DNA from: Ruminococcus sp. | Lineage (GTDB): Bacteria; Bacillota; Clostridia; Oscillospirales; Ruminococcaceae | DNA: 63,193 nt | Assembly (NCBI GenBank): GCA_015066975.1 | Contig: SVNI01000002.1 | Span: 1 to 63,193, forward strand | Reading direction: 5' to 3' | In this document: positions 45,987 to 54,910 of the stretch, in pieces | How positions within the stretch are numbered: position 1 is the first letter of the stretch | How the letters are laid out: each line of letters starts with the position of its first letter | Notes under the pieces: generated by a model | What the model was told of the DNA's origin: nothing | Seen by the model: only the letters and a program-made list of their open reading frames with translations | The model's database searches: none | Position numbers and translations under genes: made by a program

Positions 45987-46027
45987 AGTATCGTTCCTTT
46001 CCGGGCAGGATTTTTATTATCTTTATC

Positions 46028-46056
46028 ATTATAGCATATTTTCGAAAAAAAAGCAA
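46028..46056 (-). promoter_or_regulatory. Promoter of the ROK regulator gene
   Basis: TTGCTT (46051-46056), a 17-base spacer ending TATGC and TATAAT (46028-46033) on the minus strand. Confidence 0.75.
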
Positions 46057-46071
46057 GTAGGATTTTAGGCA

Positions 46072-46974
46072 TCATTTTTCTGTTTTCTGTGCAGGGTTGA
46101 CATGTATCATGATATGCTTGACATCCTGAATTTCCTGTTCGACATTATCATGAATCCGGTGAGCGATTTCGTGTGCTTCTGCAAGGGTCATCTGTCCGTC
46201 GGCGGAAATTTCCAAATCAACATAAATACGGTTTGCGAAAGTTCTGGTTTTCAGCAGGTCAATGCTGATAACGCCTTCCTGCTTCATGATACAGTCACGG
46301 ATACGGGCTTCGGTTTCCTTGTCACAGGCTTTGTCGACCATCTGATTGACGGCATCCCTGAAAATTTCATACGCTGTCTTGATGATAAAAATACAGATGA
46401 CAAGACATGCCGCCGGGTCGAGTATCTGCAAGCCGTGCCGTGCGCCTATGATACCTATCAGTGCGCCTACCGAAGAAAGCGAATCGCTTCTGTGATGCCA
46501 TGCATCTGCCATCAGTGCGCCGGAATGAATCCGGACGGCATAATATCTGGTATACCAGTACATGGCTTCTTTCATGATAATTGACAGGATGACTGCTGTC
46601 AGTGAGAAGATTCCCGGCTGGATGACAGTTTCTGCTTTTCCGGATATGATAGTCTCAAATGCCTGATGGCCTATCAGACAGCCTGTCAGCAGCAATAGCA
46701 CTGACAGCACTATCGCCGCGACACACTCCAGCCGTTCATGACCATAGGGATGGTCAGCATCTTCTTCTTTGGATGAGAGCTTCACACCGACAATCACAAT
46801 CACAGAACTCACCAAATCCGAAGCCGAATGTATGCCGTCACTGACGAGTGCCGACGAATGTGAAATGATTCCGGCAAGTATTTTCAATACCGAAAGTACT
46901 ATGTTCCCGATAATACTGACAGCCGAAACGCGGACAGCAATTTCTGTCTGTTTGTTTTTCTGCATAATTTCCAT
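46072..46974 (-). CDS. Cation diffusion facilitator (metal efflux) transporter
   Basis: Membrane antiporter of 300 residues exporting a divalent metal such as Zn, Mn or Fe in exchange for protons. It has six spans with the CDF metal site in span 2 ('SSALVSDGIHSASDLVSS', the H/D pattern) and span 5 ('ADAWHHRSDSLSSVG'), plus the cytoplasmic C-terminal domain ('IYVDLEISADGQMTLAEAHEIA' in part, 'HIMIHVNP'). The metal-site pattern is D-x3-x-D in span 2 and H-x3-D in span 5, as in Zn transporters. The start at 46974 has AGAGGTG; the longer frame lacks a ribosome site. Confidence 0.9.
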   Translation of the reverse strand: MEIMQKNKQTEIAVRVSAVSIIGNIVLSVLKILAGIISHSSALVSDGIHSASDLVSSVIVIVGVKLSSKEEDADHPYGHERLECVAAIVLSVLLLLTGCLIGHQAFETIISGKAETVIQPGIFSLTAVILSIIMKEAMYWYTRYYAVRIHSGALMADAWHHRSDSLSSVGALIGIIGARHGLQILDPAACLVICIFIIKTAYEIFRDAVNQMVDKACDKETEARIRDCIMKQEGVISIDLLKTRTFANRIYVDLEISADGQMTLAEAHEIAHRIHDNVEQEIQDVKHIMIHVNPAQKTEK

Positions 46975-47063
46975 GGCATTCACCTCTGTTTGTGTAGATA
47001 CTGTCAAATATATGCAGATATTTTCCGGATATACATAGAAAACAGATAGTATCATTTTCAAAA

Positions 47064-47095
47064 AGATTCCCCCCGACGGAATCAGGGGGGAATCT
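47064..47095 (-). terminator. Terminator of the surface-protein gene
   Basis: An 11-bp perfect stem with six C-G pairs (47064-47074 with 47085-47095), followed on the minus strand by TTTTT. Confidence 0.88.
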
Positions 47096-47119
47096 GCATT
47101 TTATAATGAATCAGAAAGA

Positions 47120-47992
47120 TTATTTCTTTCTCTTTACCACAGCAGCACTTGCCAGCAGTGCAGCAGCAGCGGCTGTGCCTGCGGCAGCAGGAATATTTGC
47201 AGAATCACCTGTTTTCGGGGATTCTGTCTTGCCGTTGGATGCGGTTGTAGATTTGGTTGTTGTAGTAGCCTTTGTAGTAGTTGTGGTTTTCTTTGTAGTA
47301 GAGCTGGAAGCGGATTCCGTAGAGGAAGCATCTGCTTTCATGCCGTTCATGTAAACGGTCTTTTCAGCACTCCATGCGCCGTAAACTCTCTTTCCGTCAA
47401 CGACTTTGAATGCTCTTACTTTGATAGTTTCTTTATAAGGAACAGAACCGGCTGTCTGATAAGATGTACCCTTTACATCAAATGCATAGGAAGTAGGCGT
47501 ATCAGAATCGCTTGCTTCTACAGTAGTTCTGTATACCTGATAGCCTTCTGCACCGTCTACAGCTTTCCAAGAAACGACTGCGGTAGAGCCGTCAGCACCT
47601 TCTACTGTAGATACGGTGAAATCACCAAGTACCGGAGCTGCAAGGTCGCCGGAAACTTTTTCTGTTGTCACTGGCTGTGTTTCAGTAGATGCTTTTGTAT
47701 CATCCTCTGTAGGGACAGTTTCTTTTTCTGTTGCGCTTGTTTCTTCTTCAGAAGTTTCTTCCGGAGCTTCTGTTTCAGGTTCTGTTTCTTCAGGAGCAGA
47801 AGTTTCTACAGGGGGAGCATCTGTTTCCTGTACCTGCTGCTGAGTAGGTTCAGGAGCTTGTGTTTCTTCTGCAACAGGAGCATCTGTGGCAGGTGCGTCT
47901 GTTTCTGCATCTTCTGCGCTGACGGAAATTGCTGTCATGCTTGCTGCCATAGCGAATGCCATCAGGGCAGATGTAATTTTTTTATAATTCAT
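47120..47992 (-). CDS. Sortase-type surface protein with Fn3-like domain
   Basis: Exported protein of 290 residues: signal peptide (1-26), an acidic Thr/Pro/Glu-rich stalk (about 27-115), a fibronectin-III-like domain (about 118-210, 'AVVSWKAVDGAEGYQVYRT', 'IKVRAFKVVDGKRVYG'), a Thr/Lys/Ser-rich region and a C-terminal sorting signal: 'SPKTGD', a hydrophobic stretch, then KRKK. SPKTG is a variant of LPXTG, so a sortase should fix it to the cell wall. No sortase gene is in the window. It may carry or display other proteins; a role in fibre binding is only conjecture. The start has an AAGGAGG site. Confidence 0.82.
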   Translation of the reverse strand: MNYKKITSALMAFAMAASMTAISVSAEDAETDAPATDAPVAEETQAPEPTQQQVQETDAPPVETSAPEETEPETEAPEETSEEETSATEKETVPTEDDTKASTETQPVTTEKVSGDLAAPVLGDFTVSTVEGADGSTAVVSWKAVDGAEGYQVYRTTVEASDSDTPTSYAFDVKGTSYQTAGSVPYKETIKVRAFKVVDGKRVYGAWSAEKTVYMNGMKADASSTESASSSTTKKTTTTTKATTTTKSTTASNGKTESPKTGDSANIPAAAGTAAAAALLASAAVVKRKK

Positions 47993-48062
47993 AAAATAAT
48001 TCCTCCTTACTTATGATGCATACTAACTTGATTCTGAATTATTTTTAGTATGTTTATCTAAT

Positions 48063-48091
48063 ATTATAGCAAATCGGAACAGAAATTACAA
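48063..48091 (-). promoter_or_regulatory. Promoter of the surface-protein gene
   Basis: TTGTAA (48086-48091), a 17-base spacer ending TTTGC and TATAAT (48063-48068) on the minus strand. Confidence 0.7.
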
Positions 48092-48170
48092 GGCTTTTTT
48101 GTTTAAGATGCAGAAAATCCTGAAAAATTGTACTTTCTGCATAAATTTCGGAGTTGTTTTTCTACAGATT

Positions 48171-49088
48171 TCATATCAAAATTTCGTAAATTATCATCAT
48201 CAGGGGCATTGTTGCGATAGAAAACAGCGTTGTTACCCCGAATATTTCTGATGCATAAGCGGCATTTCTGTGATAATTCAGGCACTGCATGGTACAGATT
48301 GCCGCACTCGGCGCGGCGATAGCGGCGAGCACTGTCATCTCGACTGTTTTATCAAATGGAAACAGCCGGAAAGCTAATATCGACAGCACCGGAATCAATA
48401 ATAATTTCAGAAAGCAGATATAAAATATTCTTGTTTTCCGGAATACGTTTAATAAATCCGTCTGGATAATCGTTGCGCCGGCAACTATCATGGCAAGCGG
48501 TGTGTTCAGACTGCCGATTTCTTCAAACGTTTCGGCAACAACAGAAGGAAGCTCTATCTGTAGGAAAAATAATATCATGCCGATAACAATTGCGATAATT
48601 GCAGGTGAACGGAGCACTTTTCCCAGCGATTTCAGAGACTTTTCCCCTGACATCTGCATGACTCCGTGAGACCATACCAGCGCATTGAATACCGTCAGGA
48701 ATGCCGTCAGATAAAATACACCGTCATAGTCAAACATGGCCTTGACTAACGGAATTCCCATAAATCCGCAGTTGGAATAAATACACGAGAATCTTTCAAT
48801 AACTGTTTCACGGCCTTCTTTCTCTCTGATGCTTAAATAAGCAACCGCCATTGCTATGCTATATGCTATCAGGGATAAAATAAACGTCCGCCCCAGATTC
48901 CGCACAAGTTCCGGTTTATATTCTTTCTGATAAGCCATCAGAATCACTATTGGGTTCACAATTTTCAGCACCAGTCCCGAAATCTGATTCACGCTCTCTT
49001 TTGCTACTAAATTCAGTTTAAAGCACAATGCGCCGACCAGAATCAGAATAAACATGATAACTGCCTGATGCAATACAATTCCTGCCAT
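48171..49088 (-). CDS. AEC-family transporter (auxin efflux carrier type)
   Basis: Membrane transporter of 305 residues with about ten spans. Family marks are 'VGALCFKLNLVAKESVNQIS' in part, 'NCGFMGIPLVKAMFDYDGVF' in part (the NxGxxGxP crossing motif), 'MIVAGATIIQTDL' and the late 'APSAAICTMQ'. In bacteria such carriers move organic acids such as malate or malonate; the substrate here is unknown. The start has GAGGTG. Confidence 0.87.
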   Translation of the reverse strand: MAGIVLHQAVIMFILILVGALCFKLNLVAKESVNQISGLVLKIVNPIVILMAYQKEYKPELVRNLGRTFILSLIAYSIAMAVAYLSIREKEGRETVIERFSCIYSNCGFMGIPLVKAMFDYDGVFYLTAFLTVFNALVWSHGVMQMSGEKSLKSLGKVLRSPAIIAIVIGMILFFLQIELPSVVAETFEEIGSLNTPLAMIVAGATIIQTDLLNVFRKTRIFYICFLKLLLIPVLSILAFRLFPFDKTVEMTVLAAIAAPSAAICTMQCLNYHRNAAYASEIFGVTTLFSIATMPLMMIIYEILI

Positions 49089-49203
49089 AAATCAACACCT
49101 CATGTTTCATGATAACACAGAATTCCACAAATTGCAACCGGATTCCTGACTTTTGGAAATCAATACAGTTTTTCAGAAAAACAGATTAAAAAATCAAACA
49201 AAA

Positions 49204-49227
49204 AAGAGACAGCCGGAACTGTCTCTT
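49204..49227 (-). terminator. Terminator after dpaB
   Basis: A 9-bp perfect stem (49204-49212 with 49219-49227), then TTTTTTG on the minus strand. It lies six bases after the dpaB stop. Confidence 0.85.
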
Positions 49228-49232
49228 GCTTC

Positions 49233-49820
49233 TTATATCTGTAATACAGCAGGCTGAATCTGCTTTCCCTGCATGGCATTGACGAGTGTATCTGCTGTTC
49301 TGGTGAAATCTGCCACCAGAGAAGTCGGCTTTTTCTGAGCATCATCCTGCCGGAGCGGTACAAAATAATAATGCTTCGCATTTGCCAGCATTCCGATATT
49401 TTTCAGCGTTCCGGCAAGCGAATCATTCGAGGCAACTGCCAGTATCACAGGCTTCTGACTTCTCAGATGCGACTTGACCGCCATTGTGACAGGCGTATCA
49501 GTAATGCTCCAGGCGAGCTTTGCAAGCGTATTGGAAGTACACGGCTCGACAAGCATCATATCCGTCATTTGTTTAGGCCCTATTGGTTCGGCATCTTCAA
49601 TACTGCAAATGACTTTCCGCCGGGCGATATTCTCCAGACGTTCGCGCATTTCTGAAGCTTCTCCGAATCTTGTTGAAATACCGGACGCATTCCACGACAT
49701 GACCGGAATCAGTTCTGCTCCGCAGGAAACCAGATATTCCGCCTGTGCAAATGCCTGCTTGAACGTACAGAAAGAACCTGTCATGGCAAAGCCGATTTTC
49801 AGATTTTCTAAATCATGCAT
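49233..49820 (-). CDS. dpaB: Dipicolinate synthase subunit B
   Basis: Flavoprotein-like subunit (SpoVFB) of 195 residues for dipicolinic acid synthesis, the Ca-chelating spore-core compound. The flavodoxin-type fold is visible in 'IGFAMTGSFCTFKQAF', 'VEPCTSNTLAKLAWSITDTP' in part and 'ILAVASNDSLAGTLKNIG'. It overlaps dpaA by eight bases; the ATG at 49820 stands seven bases after AGGAGG and is preferred to a TTG at 49826. With dpaA it marks the organism as able to make true endospores. Confidence 0.94.
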   Translation of the reverse strand: MHDLENLKIGFAMTGSFCTFKQAFAQAEYLVSCGAELIPVMSWNASGISTRFGEASEMRERLENIARRKVICSIEDAEPIGPKQMTDMMLVEPCTSNTLAKLAWSITDTPVTMAVKSHLRSQKPVILAVASNDSLAGTLKNIGMLANAKHYYFVPLRQDDAQKKPTSLVADFTRTADTLVNAMQGKQIQPAVLQI

Positions 49821-50691
49821 CCGCAATCCTCCTTTCTTCTAAGATATGGAGAATGGTTTTGGCAATGATTTCTCCGGCGGTGACGGGTGCGGTTTTCCCC
49901 GGAAGCGAAAGTGCCCAGACGACTCTTCTGCCGAGTTTCTGTGCGGATTCCCAGTCGATTCCGCCGGGCTTGGAAGCCAAATCCAGAATCAAGGCATCTT
50001 TCCGGATTTTTTTCAGAACCGCTTCTGTCACTACTTTCGCCGGAACAGTGTTGCAGATAACATCAAAATTTTCTGCACATGCTTCCAGTTCTCCGAAGGA
50101 GATGCTCTGACAGTTTGCCATTTCGGCTTTTGCCCTTTTGACAACATCACGCGCCGAAACTGTGACATCTGCGCCCATGGCATGAAGTGTAGATGCCAGT
50201 CTGCTTCCGATTCTGCCGAATCCCAGAATCAGAACCTTGCTTCCGTAGATGGTGCAGGGCATTTCTTCCAGCATCATCTGAAGTGCGCCTTCTGCCGTAG
50301 GGACGGCATTTCGGGTGCTGAGTTCCTCACGGGCTAAGTAATCGACTGTTTCGATTCCGGATTCTTCAAACAATGCTTTCGATTTGCCGAATTTTCCGCC
50401 CAAAACTACTGCGCCGGGTTTGAGACGGGAAATCAGGCCTTTCAGAGAAATATTGCTCTGACTGAACGGTGCGTTGACTAATACGCCGTCATCAGAAACG
50501 GGCATCGGGAGGACAAGAATATCACACATTGGCAGGCCATCTGCGGTAGATTCGATTAATTTCACATGTTCCGGAACAATCTGACGGGTAAAGCCAACGG
50601 CATAAGTTTCAAATTTTTCTGCCAGGACAGACGCTGTATAACCAAAGCGCAAATCACCGCCGGCAACCATAACTGTTTTCTGACTGTTCAT
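49813..50691 (-). CDS. dpaA: Dipicolinate synthase subunit A
   Basis: NAD(P)-binding oxidoreductase subunit (SpoVFA) of 292 residues that converts a lysine-pathway intermediate to dipicolinate in the mother cell. Family motifs are 'VMVAGGDLRFGYTASVLAE' and the Rossmann loop 'VLILGFGRIGSRLASTLHAM', with 'ILDLASKPGGIDWESAQKLG' in part near the end. The ATG at 50691 has AAGGAG eight bases upstream; the ATG six bases earlier is too close to that site. It is placed 55 bases after a three-gene coupled group and may be read from the same transcript. In Bacillus this operon needs sigma-K; no such promoter could be assigned. Confidence 0.94.
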   Translation of the reverse strand: MNSQKTVMVAGGDLRFGYTASVLAEKFETYAVGFTRQIVPEHVKLIESTADGLPMCDILVLPMPVSDDGVLVNAPFSQSNISLKGLISRLKPGAVVLGGKFGKSKALFEESGIETVDYLAREELSTRNAVPTAEGALQMMLEEMPCTIYGSKVLILGFGRIGSRLASTLHAMGADVTVSARDVVKRAKAEMANCQSISFGELEACAENFDVICNTVPAKVVTEAVLKKIRKDALILDLASKPGGIDWESAQKLGRRVVWALSLPGKTAPVTAGEIIAKTILHILEERRIADA

Positions 50692-50745
50692 TTGCATCAC
50701 TCCTTTATGGCAGGATATGCGCAAATGCAATTTTTGTGACGGAAA

Positions 50746-51180
50746 TCAGGTGAAAGGTGAATTCCCTTCCGGTGGGTAACTGCCGACGGCATACCAGCAG
50801 AGAACGGGAAGATTTAGTTTCTGATATTCTTCCATTCCGTCCGGCTGATTCAGATTTCTGATTTCTTTATGAGAATACAGTGCATATTGCAGATTTCCCT
50901 GTTCATCGCAGACGATGGCATAATAATTATCATCAGAAAAATATTCTGAAACCGGGGCATCTGTACATGTTCCGGAAGATGTTGTCAGGGTATGTCCGTC
51001 TTTCTGCCATACTTGTGAAGCATAATAAACTGTCTTCGCTTTTACTTCCAGAGATGAAAAATTCAGTCTTGCGTAATAACGCAAATAAGCGCACCAGCCA
51101 AGCAGGAGAATAATCAAAAATATCACAATTCTCCTGACGATTCTGAAAATGTTTCGATTCTGTACTTTTTCAGATTTCAT
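50746..51180 (-). CDS. Membrane-anchored protein, unknown
   Basis: Protein of 144 residues with one N-terminal span ('IVIFLIILLLGWCAYLRYY') and an outside domain ('VWQKDGHTLTTSSGTCTDA', 'YYAIVCDEQGNLQYALYSH'). No family recognised. Its ATG overlaps the stop of the HAD-like gene by four bases with GAGGTAAA upstream, so translation is coupled. It lies between that gene and dpaA. Confidence 0.65.
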   Translation of the reverse strand: MKSEKVQNRNIFRIVRRIVIFLIILLLGWCAYLRYYARLNFSSLEVKAKTVYYASQVWQKDGHTLTTSSGTCTDAPVSEYFSDDNYYAIVCDEQGNLQYALYSHKEIRNLNQPDGMEEYQKLNLPVLCWYAVGSYPPEGNSPFT

Positions 51181-51644
51181 GAAAATTTACCTCTTTTCTG
51201 AATCTGCGCTATGATATTTTCTGTCCAGTGTTCGTCATTTTCCTGAATCAGATAAACTCTGAATCCGTAATATTTCCCGTTTTCCAGAACAGAGATATCA
51301 TCATCAATATGCAAATCTATCCGGTAATGCGAGGGATATTTCGAGGGCATAGCTTCGGCTTTGTTTGCCTGTACTTCTTTTGCATGACGTGCCCCGTTGA
51401 CAACTTCATCTATCTGAACATGATAATGCCGGAACAGATTCCGGATGTATCTTTCAGACCGGAACGAAGTCGTATAAATCCAGACTTCCGCTCCGTGTTC
51501 ATGCAGATATTGCATCAGAAAAACTGTTCCGGCTCTGAGTCTGTCCGGATAGAATGCCGAAAACGGAAAGTTTAATTCCGGTTCGGCTTCTGTTTTTTCG
51601 GGATTGATAAACAAAGTATCATCCAGGTCAAAAGAAATTCTCAA
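51177..51644 (-). CDS. HAD-superfamily phosphatase-like protein
   Basis: Cytoplasmic protein of 155 residues with HAD motifs: 'FDLDDTLFINP' (nucleophile and acid Asp), 'YTTSFRSERYI' (Thr/Ser motif II) and 'LHIDDDISVL' (late acidic motif). It probably dephosphorylates a small molecule; the substrate is unknown. It begins with TTG, whose last two bases are the TG of the upstream stop TGA, giving a two-base overlap and tight coupling. Confidence 0.78.
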   Translation of the reverse strand: MRISFDLDDTLFINPEKTEAEPELNFPFSAFYPDRLRAGTVFLMQYLHEHGAEVWIYTTSFRSERYIRNLFRHYHVQIDEVVNGARHAKEVQANKAEAMPSKYPSHYRIDLHIDDDISVLENGKYYGFRVYLIQENDEHWTENIIAQIQKRGKFS

Positions 51645-52288
51645 TCTTTTTCTGCCTCTTCCTCATTCCGGAATTCAGGGTCAGGAATACCTCTTACTGT
51701 ATGATACAACAGATGTGTCGCACCAGTGATGCCCATAAACCCGGTATTGATACATAGTGCATAATTATTCTTATCATGCCAGTTTCCGCCTGTATTGATA
51801 TTATAAAACTTTTCACGACGGCTGTCAATTTTCGGCAGAAGTGTATCAATTTCGCGTTCTGTTACATGATATGTCTGCTGTGCATAGGCTAATCTGAATG
51901 CTTTCGGTGCATAGATAAATGTACTGAATTTATAGGGATTGTCCCGGAGAATCCAGTTGGCACATCTGCCGACAATGACACAGCTTCCCTGTTCAGCAAG
52001 TTCTCTGATAATCTGTGTTTCGGTAATATACAGCTTGTCTGAAACAGGAAGATTATCTTCCATAGTGCGTGACGGGTTGGAATTCAGCAGTAATGTATAT
52101 AAAAAGCTTTTTGGTGAAGATTCTTCTGCGCCTTCCAGCTTGGCAACTGGTACGTCAAGACGTTCTGCCGCCATTTCCAGTATTTCATGATTATAGAACG
52201 GAATACCCAGTTTTTCGGCAACGCTTTTTCCGACAACACTGCCTCCGCTTCCATATTCTCTTTCGATTGTAATGATAGGGTGTTTCAT
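51641..52288 (-). CDS. Cytidylate kinase-like family protein
   Basis: Cytoplasmic protein of 215 residues with a P-loop-type N-terminus ('ITIEREYGSGGSVVGKSVAE'), followed by 'IPFYNHEILEMAAE' and 'GSCVIVGRCANWIL'. This matches the cytidylate kinase-like family common in gut Firmicutes, which is distinct from Cmk. True substrate is unknown. It has an AAGGAG site and heads a coupled three-gene group. Confidence 0.85.
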   Translation of the reverse strand: MKHPIITIEREYGSGGSVVGKSVAEKLGIPFYNHEILEMAAERLDVPVAKLEGAEESSPKSFLYTLLLNSNPSRTMEDNLPVSDKLYITETQIIRELAEQGSCVIVGRCANWILRDNPYKFSTFIYAPKAFRLAYAQQTYHVTEREIDTLLPKIDSRREKFYNINTGGNWHDKNNYALCINTGFMGITGATHLLYHTVRGIPDPEFRNEEEAEKD

Positions 52289-52328
52289 CTGATTACACGC
52301 TCCTTATTGTAATTTTAGTTTTGAAAAT

Positions 52329-52360
52329 CAGCCTGATTCTCGTTTGTGAAGAACAGGCTG
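52329..52360 (-). other. Hairpin in the leader of the cytidylate kinase-like gene
   Basis: CAGCCTG pairs with CAGGCTG (52329-52335 and 52354-52360), with further pairing inside the loop. On the minus strand it is followed by ATTTTC. It could be an attenuator or mRNA-stabilising stem. Confidence 0.4.
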
Positions 52361-52609
52361 TCATTTTTTAATCTATGTAATTTCTTGAAAAAATAGACTA
52401 TAAAAACATTATATCATATTTTAGATAAAAAAGCACTAGCATTTTTGAAAAAAATAGCCTTTTTATAAATTTCTGCATTTTGTACAAATCCGATGCTTTG
52501 TTTTTATGCAAATTGAAAAATTTAAAATTTTTTCAAATATTGCTGGAAATCTGGAAAAGGATATGCTATAATAAAGGCAGTTATTACTTGGGAAAGGGGT
52601 TATACTCTC
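52361..52609. other. AT-rich divergent intergenic region
   Basis: No gene seen. It holds a TATAAT on the minus strand near 52410 for the kinase-like gene and a TGCTATAAT near 52563-52571 for the GH5 cellulase. CATTTTGTACAAAT at 52476-52489 also occurs upstream of scaC. Confidence 0.5.
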
Positions 52610-54688
52610 ATGAATTTTCACAAACTGACAGCATTTCTGCTTTCTGCCGTAACATTCTGCACCTGTATGACAGGCTGTGCCGGAAAACAGCAGGATGCTT
52701 CCGCCGGCGGACAGACCACTGCACAGAACATGGAACAAACCGAAACGCTGCCTGAAACTTTGGCAGAATCCCTTGCAGAACCGCTCGCCGAAACTGAACC
52801 GCCAACCACAGAACATGTCAGTCCCAGAGAAGAAATCACCATTCAGTCCGGTGTTCAGAAAGATTATACAGATGTGGTTCTGAATCATGACACAAATAAA
52901 ATTTATCCGATTTCGCTCAGTGAGTTTATCCGTTCAGGCGATACTATCCAGAAATTTATTTTTGAATTCGAGGCAGACGGCAATATCGGTTCGTATCAGG
53001 GCGGATGCGGTATTTCTGTAGATGAAAAATGTAAGGCCGCGACGGATGATTACTGGTATCAGTCACAGGATTTCACTGTTCCGGCTGACGGAAGCTATGT
53101 CAAAGTTGTCTGGGATGTGCCTTCTGAAATTCAGGATTATATCAGTCCTAAAGGCAAGCTTCAAATCGGCTACTGGTGGGGAGATGTCGAGAATGTCAGT
53201 CTGAAATATGTCACCTGCTGTTATACCAGAACAGCGCAGATTCCTGTAGATGATACTGCCAATCTTTCTATCCGGCAGAATATGGACTATGATTCCAACA
53301 GAACACTGAAAATTCCGCTTGCTGATGTACTGGAAGAAGGCTGGATTCCGCAGGCAGTCACATTTCAGGTCAGTGCAAACCAGCCGTTTGGAAAACTCAA
53401 TGCCGGATACCGCATCCGTACCGGAGAAGATGACTGGTATGAAAGCAGTACTGCTTCTGTCTTTACTGACAATACACAGGAGAATCTGACATGGCTGATT
53501 CCTGATAATATAAAATCCAGCATTTTGGCTGATACAGATTTGGAATTTGAATATTTCTGGAGTGAATCACAGCAAATCAAGTTGGAGTCGGTTACTGTAA
53601 AGTACAGCTACGGTCTGGGCGGTCAGTATTCTTCCAGTCTCTCTAATGCAGAAGAAATTCAGGTTGCTTACCAGAATGATGATGCACAGAAAATCGTCAA
53701 AAGTATCAAAGTCGGCTGGAATTTGGGAAACTCCCTCGACTGCTATGATATTACATGGAGCGTTTCTGATTTTGAAACTGCATGGGGCAATCCCAAAACG
53801 ACCAAACAGATGATTGATACTGTCAAATCTGCCGGATTCAATGCCATCCGGATTCCGGTTTCGTGGACAGACCATCTTGACAGTGACGGCAATATCGACA
53901 GCTTATGGCTGAAACGTGTTCAGCAGGTAGTTGATTATGCAATGGATAATAATTTATATACTATCCTGAATATGCATCATGATGATTATACATGGCTGAC
54001 ACCTATTTACTATAAAGAAGAAGAAGTCACGGAAAAATATATCAAAGTCTGGTCGCAGATTGCTGACAGATTCAAGAATTATGATACCAAACTACTTTTT
54101 GAAGGCCTGAATGAACCCCGTATTGTCAACAGCGACAACGAATGGACAGGCGGTACTGCGGAAGAACGTGATGTAATTAATCATCTGCTTCAGATTTTTG
54201 TTGATACTGTGCGGAATTCCGGCGGAAAAAACAGCATGAGGACACTCATCATCACCACACAGGCCGCTTCTATTTCAGAAAATTCCCTGAACGGACTTGT
54301 TGTTCCGGATGATGATAATCTGATTCTCTCGATTCATAACTATGCGCCTTGGAAATTCACCAGCTATGACTTCCCCGAAAATGCCGAATTCACACAGTCT
54401 GACAAAGAGGAACTCAATTATGAATTCGATATGCTCTACAGTCGTTTTGTTTCCAGAGGTCTGCCTGTCATTATCGGCGAATTCGGCGCGGAAAACAAAA
54501 ACAATACCGAAGCCCGTGCCGCCTATTATGAATACTATATCAAAACGGCTGCCGAAAAAGGCATTCCCTGCTTTATCTGGGATAACAACACCGCCGAAGG
54601 CGAAGGCAGTTACGGTATTCTGAACCGTTCTGACTGTTCCTGGTATTTTCCCGAAATTACAGAAGCCATTCAGAATGCCGTCAAGTAA
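52610..54688 (+). CDS. GH5 endoglucanase lipoprotein with two N-terminal modules
   Basis: Lipid-anchored glycoside hydrolase of 692 residues acting outside the cell on beta-1,4-glucans. Lipobox 'MTGCAG' at residue 24, an acidic linker, two tandem beta-sandwich modules (about 75-205 and 210-345, each ending near 'LKYVTCCY' and 'ESVTVKYSYG', probably carbohydrate-binding) and a GH5 domain (about 365-690). The GH5 part shows 'VGWNLGNSLDCYD', 'AIRIPVSWTDH', 'LNMHHDDYTW', the acid/base Glu in 'FEGLNEPR' and the nucleophile Glu in 'IIGEFGA'. There is no dockerin, so it is held on the membrane and not on the cellulosome. The exact substrate (cellulose, xyloglucan or mixed-linkage glucan) is not settled. 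Confidence 0.92.
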   Translation: MNFHKLTAFLLSAVTFCTCMTGCAGKQQDASAGGQTTAQNMEQTETLPETLAESLAEPLAETEPPTTEHVSPREEITIQSGVQKDYTDVVLNHDTNKIYPISLSEFIRSGDTIQKFIFEFEADGNIGSYQGGCGISVDEKCKAATDDYWYQSQDFTVPADGSYVKVVWDVPSEIQDYISPKGKLQIGYWWGDVENVSLKYVTCCYTRTAQIPVDDTANLSIRQNMDYDSNRTLKIPLADVLEEGWIPQAVTFQVSANQPFGKLNAGYRIRTGEDDWYESSTASVFTDNTQENLTWLIPDNIKSSILADTDLEFEYFWSESQQIKLESVTVKYSYGLGGQYSSSLSNAEEIQVAYQNDDAQKIVKSIKVGWNLGNSLDCYDITWSVSDFETAWGNPKTTKQMIDTVKSAGFNAIRIPVSWTDHLDSDGNIDSLWLKRVQQVVDYAMDNNLYTILNMHHDDYTWLTPIYYKEEEVTEKYIKVWSQIADRFKNYDTKLLFEGLNEPRIVNSDNEWTGGTAEERDVINHLLQIFVDTVRNSGGKNSMRTLIITTQAASISENSLNGLVVPDDDNLILSIHNYAPWKFTSYDFPENAEFTQSDKEELNYEFDMLYSRFVSRGLPVIIGEFGAENKNNTEARAAYYEYYIKTAAEKGIPCFIWDNNTAEGEGSYGILNRSDCSWYFPEITEAIQNAVK

Positions 54689-54698
54689 ATCTATACAG

Positions 54699-54726
54699 AA
54701 AAATCTCTGTTCCGGCAGGGATTTTT
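54699..54726 (+). terminator. GH5 gene terminator
   Basis: An 11-bp stem with one G-T pair (54699-54709 with 54716-54726), followed by CTTTC. Confidence 0.8.
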
Positions 54727-54760
54727 CTTTCGGCTTTTTTGCAGAAATTTCAAAAACTAC

Positions 54761-54789
54761 TTGCTATTATACAAAAAATCTGCTATAAT
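54761..54789 (+). promoter_or_regulatory. corA promoter
   Basis: TTGCTA (54761-54766), a 17-base spacer ending TCTGC and TATAAT (54784-54789). It gives an untranslated leader of about 145 bases before corA. Confidence 0.8.
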
Positions 54790-54830
54790 TAATATGATTT
54801 CTTTTTTAATCTCAGGAGGTGAGTTTTATC

Positions 54831-54899
54831 ATGAGTACAGACCCGTTCGGGCGAGCGGAATCTCTCAATTGCACAGACGGTATCTGCATCAGAATGTAA
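54831..54899 (+). CDS. 22-residue leader peptide upstream of corA
   Basis: A short frame starting MSTDPFGRAESLN and ending CTDGICIRM with a very strong AGGAGGT site ten bases before its ATG. It stops 42 bases before corA. Codons near its end contain ACAGACGG (54873-54880), the exact complement of CCGTCTGT (54912-54919) in the hairpin before corA. Ribosome position on this frame could therefore choose between two RNA folds. Salmonella corA also has a leader peptide (CorL), but the sequence is unrelated. Confidence 0.65.
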   Translation: MSTDPFGRAESLNCTDGICIRM

Positions 54900-54910
54900 T
54901 CAGAAATTTT

